The notes: generated by a model from the sequence alone, not told the origin. A DNA stretch of 64,000 bases from Planococcus salinus (GCF_003719725.1 NZ_RIAX01000001.1:372001-436000); one strand, 5' to 3'; shown: positions 1 to 7,723, numbered from the stretch's first letter. Program-made: numbers and translations.

Positions 1-67
<67 letters not shown>

Positions 68-289
68 AGACAAGAAAAACCAAAATGCACCCAATAAAAA
101 CAAATAAAAAACAACAAAATCGCTTCGAATTTACTAAGTGCGGAAAAATGCACTCTCTAAAGGTTGCCCACATTTGCCATTTACATAGCCGTCTGCGTTT
201 TCCTGCCACAAAGTTTTCACAAACAGAAAGGGGGTATTAAAGGGGGAATTTTGGTAAGATGAGGGGAGAATTGTAGAGGAGTGACAATT

Positions 290-1000
290 ATGGCCACTGA
301 CATTAATTTATTATTAGCGTTCGGTGCAGGATTTTTGAGCTTTGTTTCTCCTTGTACCTTGCCATTATATCCCGCATTTTTATCGTATATTACAGGAATG
401 ACCATTGACGAAATCAAGAATGACAAAAAAGTGATGCAGCGCCGGGGCATGTTCCATACGATCTTTTTCCTGCTCGGTTTTTCGACCATCTTTATCGCAC
501 TCGGCTTCAGTACGTCGTTCTTCAATGAATGGTTCGTCCGTTACGAAGAACTGATCCGCCAGGTAGGGGCTATTTTCATTGTCCTGTTCGGTTTAATGAT
601 TGTCGGCGTGTTCACACCGAAATTCTTGATGCAGGACCGCAAAATTTCTTTTAAGAACCGGCCATCCGGTTTTCTTGGTACGTTCTTGATCGGACTTGCT
701 TTTGCGGCAGGATGGACGCCGTGCACCGGTCCGATTATCGGGGCCATTTATGCACTTGCTGCAAGTAATCCAGGTTCTGGCATCTGGTATATGCTTGCTT
801 ATGTATTCGGGTTTGCGATTCCGTTTTTCGTCCTTTCCTTTTTCGTTACGCGTATGGGCTGGCTCCGGAAGCACAATAAGAGCATTATGACTGCCGGCGG
901 CTATGTTATGATCGGTGTCGGGGTCCTGTTGTTTTTTGACGGATTGACCTATATCATTCGAATTCTAAGTCCGTTTTTCGGTGATTTCCAAGGATTCTAA
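290..1000 (+). CDS. ccdA: Cytochrome c biogenesis protein CcdA
   Basis: An integral membrane thiol-disulfide transporter of the DsbD/CcdA family, about 236 residues with six predicted membrane segments. It passes reducing power from cytoplasmic thioredoxin to the outer face, keeping apocytochrome c cysteines reduced for haem attachment. The two conserved Cys-Pro neighbourhoods are visible: SPCTLPLYPAF near the N-terminus and GWTPCTGPIIG in the middle. A GTG at 281 sits directly against the AGAGGA ribosome site, so the ATG at 290 (spacing about 9) is preferred. ccdC and a yneK-like gene follow, as in Bacillus subtilis, supporting a role in c-type cytochrome maturation. Confidence 0.95.
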   Translation: MATDINLLLAFGAGFLSFVSPCTLPLYPAFLSYITGMTIDEIKNDKKVMQRRGMFHTIFFLLGFSTIFIALGFSTSFFNEWFVRYEELIRQVGAIFIVLFGLMIVGVFTPKFLMQDRKISFKNRPSGFLGTFLIGLAFAAGWTPCTGPIIGAIYALAASNPGSGIWYMLAYVFGFAIPFFVLSFFVTRMGWLRKHNKSIMTAGGYVMIGVGVLLFFDGLTYIIRILSPFFGDFQGF

Positions 1001-1014
1001 TTGCAAAAGGAGAG

Positions 1015-1143
1015 ATGATGATGGAAGCCATCGCCAGCATACAATACCAACAACAACAAACAGGCAACCGTCAGTCATTTTCACCGGCAGACAACATCCT
1101 TTTTTCCCAGACCATAAAATGCACTGTGGCAGATTGGAGGTAG
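1015..1143 (+). CDS. Possible 40-42 aa protein between ccdA and ccdC
   Basis: A short open frame with three consecutive ATG codons (1015, 1018, 1021) behind an AAAGGAGA ribosome site, ending at a TAG that overlaps the ccdC ribosome site. The product is polar, Gln/Ser-rich and has no membrane segment. I do not recognise it. In B. subtilis this slot holds ccdB, a CheY-like protein; this ORF shows no resemblance to a receiver domain. It may be a real small gene, a translational coupler for ccdC, or chance. Confidence 0.3.
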   Translation: MMMEAIASIQYQQQQTGNRQSFSPADNILFSQTIKCTVADWR

Positions 1144-1149
1144 AATGGA

Positions 1150-1650
1150 ATGTTTGAAATGATTCCTCCAGAGCTGTTATTGATCGTTACGTCTGTAGGT
1201 GCAGTTATCATGGGGATTTTGGTCATGTTTGTGCGGTCCAAAGCGTCAAAAAAACCGGTATCGGCCAAAAAAATCATCCTGCCGCCCTTATTCATGTCGA
1301 CAGGGGCGTTGATGTTTGTATTTGAATTTTTCCGCGTATCACCGATTCAAATTGCAGAAGCACTGGTGGTCGGTATGCTCTTTTCGACCGTATTGATCTG
1401 GACTTCCAAATTTGAAGTGAAAGAAGACGGGATTTATATGAAACAGTCAAAAGCCTTCATCTTCATTTTGATTGGATTATTGGCGGTCCGGCTTATCGGG
1501 AAAATGGTGCTCAGCTCGACCATCGATGTCGGGGAATTGAGCGGCATGTTCTGGATTCTGGCTTTTGGAATGATTGTTCCGTGGCGGGTTGCCATGTATC
1601 TGCAATACAAAAAAATAGTGGAAAAAACAAAAAGCGTCGTTCCCGGTTAA
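1150..1650 (+). CDS. ccdC: CcdC-family membrane protein
   Basis: A 166-residue membrane protein with about five hydrophobic segments, resembling CcdC (YneJ) of B. subtilis in length, in its opening VGAVIMGILVMFVR region and in its PWRVAMYLQYKK C-terminus. CcdC is linked by position to cytochrome c maturation; its exact biochemical role is not established. The start is the ATG 9 nt after GGAGG; an ATG at 1145 is out of frame and closed by a stop within five codons. It follows ccdA and is closed by a bidirectional hairpin overlapping its stop codon. Confidence 0.85.
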   Translation: MFEMIPPELLLIVTSVGAVIMGILVMFVRSKASKKPVSAKKIILPPLFMSTGALMFVFEFFRVSPIQIAEALVVGMLFSTVLIWTSKFEVKEDGIYMKQSKAFIFILIGLLAVRLIGKMVLSSTIDVGELSGMFWILAFGMIVPWRVAMYLQYKKIVEKTKSVVPG

Positions 1651-1664
1651 GGGACGGCGCTTTT
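1629..1664. terminator. Bidirectional terminator ccdC / yneK-like
   Basis: An inverted repeat AAAAGCGTCGTTCCC ... GGGACGGCGCTTTT with a 6-nt loop lies between convergent genes and overlaps the end of ccdC. A-rich and T-rich flanks let it work on both strands. Confidence 0.8.
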
Positions 1665-2097
1665 ACTGTTCAAAGTATTGTTCATATGGACGGACATCGA
1701 TTTGCATTTCGTCCAACTTTTTGCGAAGAAATTTATGATCACGTTTTGGAGTCGCTTGAATATACCCACGGATAATGTGCTGTAATTGTATTTTTTTCGC
1801 GTTTTCAGCCAACAGGATCTGACCGATTTTCCCGGCAATCTTTTGTTTGGCCACAGGCCGAAAAAGGTCCGGCACCGGCTGCACCAGTTCCGCGAGTAGT
1901 GCTTTTTCTTCATCTCCCCAAAGATGAATCGTTTTGTCCACGTAATATTCTTCCCAATTCAGGTCGGACAATCCGTCCTGTTTGGGCATCGACTTCAGGA
2001 ACTTGCGAAACATGAAGTATCCACCTATCGCAAAAAGACCGACCAGAACCACTACCCAGAATAGGATAAACCATAAAAACCAGCCACCTAATTCCAC
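1663..2097 (-). CDS. DUF2621 (YneK-like) membrane protein
   Basis: A single-pass membrane protein of about 144 residues: short N-terminus, one hydrophobic helix (WFLWFILFWVVVLVGLFAIGG), then a charged cytoplasmic domain containing LNWEEYYVDKTIHLWGDEEKALL. It matches my memory of YneK/DUF2621, which neighbours the ccd genes in Bacillales. The frame is open upstream to 2202, but a GTG at 2097 lies about 7 nt behind an AGGTG ribosome site and gives the family's usual length, so I chose it. Function unknown; position suggests a link to the ccd locus. Confidence 0.75.
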   Translation of the reverse strand: MELGGWFLWFILFWVVVLVGLFAIGGYFMFRKFLKSMPKQDGLSDLNWEEYYVDKTIHLWGDEEKALLAELVQPVPDLFRPVAKQKIAGKIGQILLAENAKKIQLQHIIRGYIQATPKRDHKFLRKKLDEMQIDVRPYEQYFEQ

Positions 2098-2262
2098 TTT
2101 CTTCACCTCATTGTATCCCGCGTTAACAGGCAGTAAAACTCCATTTGTAGAAGCTCTCTTTATTTCTTTCTCCATTATAGAAGCATTTTCGAAAAAATTC
2201 ATCTTAAAAGTATCTTCTTTTGGATTTGCTGTCTATATAGCGGATGAAAGGAGGTGGTAAGC

Positions 2263-2484
2263 ATGGCAGCAAGCGATTTCAAGAACGCCTCAATCCGGTG
2301 CACGTTTGAAAACGGCATGGGGGAAGATGGCAAATTACTGAAGAAAGTCAAGTCGTATCATCACGTAACAGAAACAGCAGGAGCTACAGAAATTTTCGAA
2401 GTGGCCACCGTATTGACCAATCTGGGCACAAAACCGCTGATGTTTCTGGAAAAACAATCAGCAGAAAGCATTTACGCAGTTTAA
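2263..2484 (+). CDS. DUF1659 small protein
   Basis: A 73-residue soluble protein with a strong AAAGGAGGTGG ribosome site and ATG at 2263; the in-frame GTG at 2254 lies inside that site. The pattern of an N-terminal strand, a KVKSYHHVTE block and an EIFEVATVLTNLGTKPL core fits the DUF1659 family. It is followed 16 nt later by a DUF2922 gene and then a YvrJ-type gene, a trio that commonly occurs together in Bacillales. The role of the trio is unknown. Confidence 0.8.
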   Translation: MAASDFKNASIRCTFENGMGEDGKLLKKVKSYHHVTETAGATEIFEVATVLTNLGTKPLMFLEKQSAESIYAV

Positions 2485-2500
2485 AAGGGGGAAATAAGAA

Positions 2501-2716
2501 TTGGCGAAAACATTGGAATTGATTTTTGAAACCGCAGCAGGCAAGAGCGTGACATTGTCCGTAGATGATCCAAAAGAAGACCTGACAGCACAAGAGCTGC
2601 AGGAAGGAATGGAAACAATCATCACACAGAATATTTTCGAAGTGGAAGGGGCGGCGTTCGCCTCGGTGAAAGGTGCTCGCGTGATTGACCGCAATGTAAC
2701 GGAATACGAAGTATAA
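2501..2716 (+). CDS. DUF2922 small protein
   Basis: A 71-residue protein starting at TTG behind AAAGGGGG. It shows the DUF2922 layout: LELIFETAAGKSVTLSVDDPK, an amphipathic helix, then NIFEVEGAAFASVKGARVIDRNVTEYEV. Both this protein and the DUF1659 protein carry an IFEV element, hinting that they share a fold or a partner. A strong terminator follows immediately, so the downstream YvrJ-like gene would depend on read-through or on its own promoter. Confidence 0.8.
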   Translation: MAKTLELIFETAAGKSVTLSVDDPKEDLTAQELQEGMETIITQNIFEVEGAAFASVKGARVIDRNVTEYEV

Positions 2717-2726
2717 AGACAAGATC

Positions 2727-2755
2727 GACTCTCCTGAATCAGGAGAGTCTTTTTT
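2727..2755 (+). terminator. Terminator after DUF2922 gene
   Basis: A 10-bp stem GACTCTCCTG / CAGGAGAGTC with a 3-nt loop and a T-run, 11 nt after the DUF2922 stop. Confidence 0.85.
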
Positions 2756-2786
2756 AAAATAGAACAGTGAAAACGAGGTGTGCAGA

Positions 2787-2912
2787 ATGGAAGAATGGAT
2801 GAGGTGGATACAGGAACTCGGATTCCCAATCTTTGTATCGTTTTATCTGATGCATCGTGTGGAAACGAAACTCGTAGCCATTCACGATGCCTTAATCACA
2901 TTAAAAGTATAA
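2787..2912 (+). CDS. YvrJ-family small membrane protein
   Basis: A 41-residue protein: MEEWMRWIQELG, then one hydrophobic helix (FPIFVSFYLMH), then RVETKLVAIHDALITLKV. This layout, in particular the helix followed by R-x-E-x-K-L, is the YvrJ family as I know it. The ATG has a GAGGTG ribosome site. It is probably a single-pass membrane peptide. It stands directly after DUF1659 and DUF2922 genes, its usual partners. Function unknown. Confidence 0.75.
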   Translation: MEEWMRWIQELGFPIFVSFYLMHRVETKLVAIHDALITLKV

Positions 2913-3010
2913 AAGGGTTTCACAGATTTGTGACAAAGAGCGCGGAAGTTATGTTGTGTTCATCAGCTGTGTTCGCTAAGATGGAATCATAGTGAAATGG
3001 AGGCGACAGT

Positions 3011-3574
3011 ATGAAGCGCTTGCTGTTACTGGTTATTGTCGTCCTGGCGCTGATTCTTTCAGCGTGCGGCAATCAAGAAATCGATGATTTTTCGTTTACT
3101 GACCATAGAGGAGAAACCGTATCCAAAGACCAGCTGGCAGGAACGCCGTGGCTGGCAACTTTTGTTTTTACAAACTGCGAAACCGTGTGTCCGCCGATGA
3201 CCTTTAATATGACGGAAGTACAGGAACAGTTAAAAGCTGAAGGCCTTGAGGACTATCGGATTGTCGCATTCAGCGTGGATCCGGTCCATGACACCCCTGA
3301 AAAAATGCAGGAATACCTGGCGAACTTTCCAATTCCGGACGAATCCCGGTGGCATTTGCTGACCGGCTACACACAGCCTGAAATTGCTGAATTTGCAAGA
3401 GATAACTTCAATTCCTTCGTCAAAGACGATCCCAATAGCAATCAAGTGATTCACGGCACCAGTTTTTACCTGGTGGACCAGCAGGGCGTCGTCGTCAACA
3501 ATTACGACGGATTTGAAAATGTGCCGGTTGACGACATACAGGCAGATCTTGAAAAGTTACTGGAAAATCCATGA
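3011..3574 (+). CDS. SCO1/SenC-type copper lipoprotein
   Basis: A 187-residue thioredoxin-fold lipoprotein. The signal peptide ends in the lipobox LSAC (lipidated Cys19). Copper ligands of the SCO family are visible: CETVC (Cys56, Cys60) and a distal His148 in IHGTSFYLVD. SCO proteins deliver copper to, or reduce, the CuA site of cytochrome c oxidase at the outer membrane face. Start is ATG behind a GGAGGCG site. It stands alone between the YvrJ-like gene and a bidirectional terminator, but its role fits the nearby ccd genes. Confidence 0.92.
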   Translation: MKRLLLLVIVVLALILSACGNQEIDDFSFTDHRGETVSKDQLAGTPWLATFVFTNCETVCPPMTFNMTEVQEQLKAEGLEDYRIVAFSVDPVHDTPEKMQEYLANFPIPDESRWHLLTGYTQPEIAEFARDNFNSFVKDDPNSNQVIHGTSFYLVDQQGVVVNNYDGFENVPVDDIQADLEKLLENP

Positions 3575-3575
3575 G

Positions 3576-3602
3576 AAAAAACCGGTCATTGACCGGTTTT
3601 TT
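3576..3602. terminator. Bidirectional terminator SCO / mscL
   Basis: An AAAAAACCGGTCA / TGACCGGTTTTTT palindrome between convergent genes; it overlaps the last codons of mscL. Confidence 0.85.
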
Positions 3603-3975
3603 CTTTGCTCAATAAATCGCGTATTTCAACGAGCAACTCTTCTTTTTTGTCCAGCACCGGAGCTTCCTCTTCCGCAGGTGCATCATCTTTGCGTTTCAAC
3701 TTCGAAAACAGGCGAATCGCCATGAATATTGAAAAAGCGATAATGAAAAAATCAAGAACGGATTGCAAAAAAGCGCCGTATCGCAATTCTGCGCTGCCAA
3801 TCGGATAGGATAAGTCCTCGACACTATAGCCACCCAGCAAAATACCGACAGCCGGCATGATCAGATCTTCGACCAGCGACGTGACGATTTGGCCAAATGC
3901 TGTGCCGATGACAACTGCTATTGCCAAATCCAGCACATTTCCTTTTAAAGCGAATTTTTTAAAGTCCTGCCACAT
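3586..3975 (-). CDS. mscL: Large-conductance mechanosensitive channel MscL
   Basis: A 129-residue channel that opens under membrane tension to release solutes during hypo-osmotic shock. It has the MscL hallmarks: FKKFALKGNVLDLAIAVVIGTAFG (first helix with the pore constriction), a short extracellular loop, a second helix FLQSVLDFFIIAFSIFMAIR, and a charged C-terminal helix ending KKEELLVEIRDLL. The frame runs four codons further up, but the ribosome site AGGAGGTG overlaps those codons, so ATG at 3975 is the start. Confidence 0.96.
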   Translation of the reverse strand: MWQDFKKFALKGNVLDLAIAVVIGTAFGQIVTSLVEDLIMPAVGILLGGYSVEDLSYPIGSAELRYGAFLQSVLDFFIIAFSIFMAIRLFSKLKRKDDAPAEEEAPVLDKKEELLVEIRDLLSKEKTGQ

Positions 3976-4090
3976 GGAATTCACCTCCTACTCATCCAGT
4001 TTACAGGCAGCGACGAGATAAATACATAGTTACAGGCATTTTCAAAGACTAAATGTGATATGCTGTTAAAAAAGACACATAGGTGAAAAT

Positions 4091-4738
4091 ATGAAAAAAA
4101 AGAAGCGCTTGAAAAAGAAATACCGTGTAGCCTTGGGCTGTCTGGTTGTTTTGTTTCCCGCAGCCATCGTTCTGAGTATACTGGCCATCGTTCTTTTTTC
4201 AATAACAAATTCAGATTCTGTAGTCAATACGATAAAAGAAACCCCCAAACAGCTATTCGAAGTAAAAATCCCGGAAGAAAACATACCCTACTATAAAGAA
4301 GCAGGTGCGGAATACGGGGTTCCATGGACACTGCTTGCAGCACATCACCGTGTGGAGACGAGGTTTTCCAAAATGGATCCATTGTTGTCTCCTGTGGGAG
4401 CGGAAGGCCATATGCAATTCATGCCCTGCACGTTTGTCGGCTGGTCGCATCCGACTTGTTCCGGATTGGGACAGGGAGATATTCCGGAACAAGAGAAAAC
4501 CGATCCGGCGGTAATCGCCAAATACGGAGGATATGGAGTGGATGGCAACAACGATGGTGTGGCAGATCCATATGACCTGATGGATGCTTTGTACAGCACG
4601 GCCAATTATTTGGCCAAGAACGGAGCTGCAGAAGGCGATCTGGAGCGGGCGATCTTTCAATACAATCACAGTGAAGTTTACGTAGAGGACATTCTGCATT
4701 ACTATCATCTATACGAAGAAAAATTTCAGGAACAGTAA
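4091..4738 (+). CDS. Membrane-anchored lytic transglycosylase (SLT family)
   Basis: A 215-residue protein with a Lys-rich N-terminus, one membrane helix (about 13-37) and an extracellular lysozyme-like domain. The catalytic Glu is E89 in AAHHRVETRF, followed by the family-typical SPVGAEGHMQFMPCTF and, near the end, FQYNHSEVYVEDIL. Such enzymes cleave peptidoglycan glycan strands to anhydromuropeptides. DGNNDGVADPYDL resembles the calcium-binding loop seen in this group. A strong terminator follows. Likely a cell wall remodelling or autolytic enzyme. Confidence 0.88.
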   Translation: MKKKKRLKKKYRVALGCLVVLFPAAIVLSILAIVLFSITNSDSVVNTIKETPKQLFEVKIPEENIPYYKEAGAEYGVPWTLLAAHHRVETRFSKMDPLLSPVGAEGHMQFMPCTFVGWSHPTCSGLGQGDIPEQEKTDPAVIAKYGGYGVDGNNDGVADPYDLMDALYSTANYLAKNGAAEGDLERAIFQYNHSEVYVEDILHYYHLYEEKFQEQ

Positions 4739-4768
4739 AAAAGAGCGGACTCGGTGTCCGCTCTTTTT
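4737..4768 (+). terminator. Terminator after lytic transglycosylase
   Basis: A hairpin AAAGAGCGGAC / GTCCGCTCTTT with a 5-nt loop and T-run, directly after the stop codon. The A-rich 5' flank could also serve the opposite-strand gene ending at 4826. Confidence 0.85.
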
Positions 4769-4825
4769 GTCTTTATCCCGCTTTCAGTGGAGAATGAAAA
4801 TACCCCACACTGACTGCAGCTCTCT

Positions 4826-5089
4826 TTATGAAGCTCTTCTTTTTCTGCCCATCGATCCGAGAATAAGGCTGAGGACAAATACCAGAACCAATGCACCGAT
4901 CAATGCCGGGATAATGAAGACGCCCCAGATTTCCGGTCCCCAATCACCTAAAATCAGACTGCCGAGCCAAGCTCCGATGATCCCTGCGATGATGTTACCG
5001 ATGATGCCGCCTGGAATGTCTTTTCCTAGAATCAGACCAGCGAGCCATCCGATAATACCTCCCATGATCAAGTAAAGAATGAATCCCAT
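4826..5089 (-). CDS. GlsB/YeaQ/YmgE-family stress membrane protein
   Basis: An 87-residue protein of three glycine-rich hydrophobic helices: LIMGGIIGWLAGLILG, then GGIIGNIIAGIIGAWLG, then a longer C-terminal helix and an RKRR tail. This is the transglycosylase-associated protein family (misnamed; no enzyme activity is known), which in staphylococci and others anchors Asp23-like proteins or is induced by stress. ATG at 5089 has AAGGAG 9 nt upstream; an upstream TTG at 5098 is less well placed. Confidence 0.88.
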   Translation of the reverse strand: MGFILYLIMGGIIGWLAGLILGKDIPGGIIGNIIAGIIGAWLGSLILGDWGPEIWGVFIIPALIGALVLVFVLSLILGSMGRKRRAS

Positions 5090-5177
5090 TGTTTCCAACT
5101 CCTTTATCAGTAATGAATAAGTTCTACACTCTCTCTATATCCTTATTCACATGACTTGAAACATCAATGGGATTTTT

Positions 5178-5720
5178 CTATCGAACTTCCGCTCCTAACG
5201 TGTACGTGAAATGACGCAAAGCCCATTTATGGCCGGCCGCATCGAAACTTGCCACTGCCTTTTCATGGACCACAATCTGAAAGCCTTTGTTATAAGCGTC
5301 TACAGCGGTATGAAGCACACAGATATCGGTGCAGACTCCGGCGATATGAATTTCTTCAATGCCTCTTTCCCTCAGCAGCAGCTCCAGATTCGTTCCTGCA
5401 AATGCGCTGTACCGTGTTTTGTCCATCCAGACGATCCGGTCCTGGTTTTGCCTGTAAACTTCAGACAACCGGCCATATAATTCCCGCCCCAAAGTGCCGC
5501 GTATATTATGGGGAGGAAACAGCTCCGACTCGGGATGATGGGGATTGTTCCGTTCATGGAGATCAACGGGCATGACAACAAAATCACCTGCATCGATGAA
5601 TTCCTCAGTCAGCCGGCAAATTTCCTCTTCAATTGCCTGTCCCGGTTCGCCGCAGGTCAAGGCACCTTCATCCGCTACAAAATCAACCGTGTAATCCACT
5701 ACCAGCAAAGCTTTTGACAA
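5178..5720 (-). CDS. pncA: Nicotinamidase / isochorismatase-family cysteine hydrolase
   Basis: A 180-residue hydrolase expected to deamidate nicotinamide to nicotinate in NAD salvage. The catalytic triad of the family is in place: D9 (VVDYTVDF), K101 (DKTRYSAF) and C130 (IAGVCTDICV). Probable metal ligands D53, H55 and H71 are seen in PVDLHERNNPHH and FPPHNIRGT. The VCTDICVLHTAVDAYNKGF segment is typical of the Gram-positive PncA group. Start is ATG behind AGGAGGGG. Monocistronic by layout. Confidence 0.9.
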   Translation of the reverse strand: MSKALLVVDYTVDFVADEGALTCGEPGQAIEEEICRLTEEFIDAGDFVVMPVDLHERNNPHHPESELFPPHNIRGTLGRELYGRLSEVYRQNQDRIVWMDKTRYSAFAGTNLELLLRERGIEEIHIAGVCTDICVLHTAVDAYNKGFQIVVHEKAVASFDAAGHKWALRHFTYTLGAEVR

Positions 5721-5798
5721 AATGAACCCCTCCTTTTCTCTATAGTAGCAAAAATCGAAACTGTTTGTTTCTGCTGTGAAAAAAATAATAGTTTTTAC

Positions 5799-5827
5799 TT
5801 GAATGTAAACTGAATATTCTATATAAT
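5799..5827 (+). promoter_or_regulatory. Sigma-A type promoter
   Basis: TTGAAT (5799-5804), 17-bp spacer, perfect TATAAT (5822-5827), about 30 nt before the small membrane protein gene at 5858. Confidence 0.75.
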
Positions 5828-5857
5828 TTGATAAAAGATAAAAGAGGGGTGAAAGTC

Positions 5858-5962
5858 ATGCAATATGAAAATGTAGAGCGCTATAACAAGCAGGGAAAAT
5901 GGTTCGTGGTGTTTCATACGCTGGTCATTTTCATGATGGCTTTTAACGGAATCCTGATGTAG
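5858..5962 (+). CDS. 34-aa single-pass membrane peptide
   Basis: A short ORF behind GAGGGGTG encoding a charged N-terminus (MQYENVERYNKQGK) and one hydrophobic helix (WFVVFHTLVIFMMAFNGIL) that runs to the end. I do not recognise the family. It has its own consensus promoter, a good ribosome site and a perfect terminator, so it is very probably expressed. The size and topology resemble small regulatory or stress membrane peptides. Confidence 0.65.
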   Translation: MQYENVERYNKQGKWFVVFHTLVIFMMAFNGILM

Positions 5963-5965
5963 GAG

Positions 5966-6015
5966 CCCAAGGAAAAGCCTGCGACTCTTCAATGAGTTGC
6001 AGGCTTTTCCTTGGG
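5966..6015. terminator. Long bidirectional terminator
   Basis: A perfect 17-bp stem, CCCAAGGAAAAGCCTGC and its complement, with a GACTC/GAGTT extension and T-run. It ends the small peptide gene and, on the other strand, the recombinase-like gene. Confidence 0.9.
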
Positions 6016-6873
6016 TTACTTTTTTGTTTTGATGCGTGTCAGTGAATCTTTCAGCATGCGTGAGGCTGAATCGATTGAAACACCGAGGATCTGCTGGATT
6101 TCCTCCAGGTTTTTGTGTTGAACTGCATAAAGGTAATGGACGTAGGCAAACCGGATATCTCCCGAACGGACCGGCATGCCCAAAAAAGCAGACAAAGCTT
6201 CGGTGTAATCCGACAAAGATCCCATTTGAAACGATGTATACTCGTCCTTCACTTTGGAAGACAACAAAAACGATGTGCCACGGAACACAGCCCGCTCAAT
6301 CGCTTCCTGCATAACGGGGATTTCCTTGCCGGTGAATTCCAAGATACAGACAAAGCCGTCTTTTTTTTCGACGGTCAGCAAAAGTGCGTCCCCTTTGTCT
6401 TCGAAATTATGGATATCAAGCGTAGCCATATCCCGTAGCCGCAATCCTCTCAAATACAGCAAATACAAAATTTTGGCGTTCAACGCCAATTGGTCAGCTT
6501 CAAGAACAGCGTCTTTTTTGGCCAGCAGTTCCTCGTAGTCCATCTCGATATCCGGAACCGACAGATCCAGTTTCTCGGAAAATTTGAATTTGGGCATGAA
6601 ATCAACCGGGATCCGGCCAATTTGCCACATATAATCGAACCAGCGGCGAATATAAATCAATTTTCGGTTCAAGGTGCTGTCTTTAAGCCCCAAATCACGC
6701 TGCTCCTGCAGAAAACGCTGGATATCAGTTGGACGGATTTCATGGGGCTCGACTTTTTTATCGTAAGTACGTCTGAGAAAAGCAAAAAGCGAACGGATCA
6801 ATTGAACTTCGTGCACAACCGTGTTGGGGCTGATGCCATTTTTCAAGCGGTATTTTTCGTAGCCGTAGGGCAC
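6016..6873 (-). CDS. Degenerate tyrosine recombinase-like protein
   Basis: A 285-residue protein with an N-terminal core-binding (SAM-like) domain, about 15-90, containing NTVVHEVQLIRSLFAFL and STLNRKLIYIRRWFDY as in XerC/XerD, and a C-terminal catalytic-fold domain, about 110-280. The first catalytic Arg region is recognisable (LRGLRLRDM, about 142-149). The HxLRHT box is replaced by DIRFAYVHYLYAV and no nucleophilic Tyr is seen after IQQILGVS. It is probably not an active recombinase and may be a retired or repurposed DNA-binding protein. GTG start behind AGAGGTG. No attachment sites or other phage genes are nearby. Confidence 0.75.
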   Translation of the reverse strand: MPYGYEKYRLKNGISPNTVVHEVQLIRSLFAFLRRTYDKKVEPHEIRPTDIQRFLQEQRDLGLKDSTLNRKLIYIRRWFDYMWQIGRIPVDFMPKFKFSEKLDLSVPDIEMDYEELLAKKDAVLEADQLALNAKILYLLYLRGLRLRDMATLDIHNFEDKGDALLLTVEKKDGFVCILEFTGKEIPVMQEAIERAVFRGTSFLLSSKVKDEYTSFQMGSLSDYTEALSAFLGMPVRSGDIRFAYVHYLYAVQHKNLEEIQQILGVSIDSASRMLKDSLTRIKTKK

Positions 6874-7089
6874 AAAACGTCACCTCTCATCTGTTCTTTC
6901 TTTTTATTTTACCATATTATGCGCTTGACAGAACACACTTTCCCTATCAATTGATGGAACAGCGGATGCAGGTTGGACAGCCGCTGCAAGCGTTTCCTGT
7001 TCGGTGTTTTCCTCTCCGGTGGAAGAGTGGATTTTCTCCGGAAAGGGTATATCAGTAAAGAAGAAATTTCGGCAAAAGGGAGGGCTAAG

Positions 7090-7596
7090 GTGTTTAAACA
7101 AGAAAATGAAAAAATACGCCAGCAGCTTCTGCAACTGGTCAAGCATGTTCCGGACGAGGTGTTGAACCGGAAACCGTCGCCGGAGGAATGGTCACCGATT
7201 CAAATTCTGGAACACCTGCATCTTATGGAACAGACGGTCGCCGCAGGAATTGCGCAGCAGCTGGAAAATGAACAAAGCCGCAAAGCCGGCAAAAAACCCA
7301 TCAAGCTGGCCACGGTGCGGCTGGTCAAAGTCGACGCCCCCAGTTACCTTGTGCCAAGTGAGGAATTCATCTCTTATGAGGAAATGGAGGGACGGTTAGC
7401 TGCCTCACGGGAAAAGTTGCACCACTTGTACGACAGCGTGCCCCAGGAAGTGCTGGAACAAAAGTCGATGCCTCATATTGTATTCGGGAATATGCCGTTG
7501 ATCCAATGGTTTTCATTTATCGGCCTGCACGAGAAACGCCATTTGAAACAATTGGAAAAGGCGTTAAGTAAAGTCAATGATAACCAAAAGAAGTGA
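7090..7596 (+). CDS. DinB-family protein
   Basis: A 168-residue four-helix DinB-type protein. Candidate metal ligands are His in LEHLHLMEQ near the N-terminus and His in IGLHEKRHLKQLEKAL near the C-terminus, in keeping with the family's His triad. Family members include thiol transferases and damage-induced proteins; the substrate here cannot be told. The frame is open to 6973, but GTG at 7090 has an AGGGAGGG site 6 nt upstream and begins at the expected helix. It precedes the aconitase gene but is probably separate from it, since a promoter lies between. Confidence 0.78.
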   Translation: MFKQENEKIRQQLLQLVKHVPDEVLNRKPSPEEWSPIQILEHLHLMEQTVAAGIAQQLENEQSRKAGKKPIKLATVRLVKVDAPSYLVPSEEFISYEEMEGRLAASREKLHHLYDSVPQEVLEQKSMPHIVFGNMPLIQWFSFIGLHEKRHLKQLEKALSKVNDNQKK

Positions 7597-7633
7597 TTCA
7601 TAAAACTTATCACATTCTATAATTTTAATGTAA

Positions 7634-7662
7634 TTTACTTATGCGTATGTTTTCGTTATGAT
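7634..7662 (+). promoter_or_regulatory. Putative aconitase promoter
   Basis: TTTACT (7634-7639), 17-bp spacer, TATGAT (7657-7662). A TTAT-N8-ATAA dyad just upstream (about 7608-7623) could be part of a CcpC/CitR-type operator, but the spacing is not the classic one. Confidence 0.55.
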
Positions 7663-7723
7663 AGAGGAGGAGAAAAGAGACTCTGAGAAGCCTTTTCACA
7701 AGATTTAAAGGAGGAACACAATC

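Noticed and set aside
6016-6873. Integrase marking a prophage or genomic island
   Set aside because: No att-like repeats, no phage genes, and neighbours follow the conserved chromosomal order.
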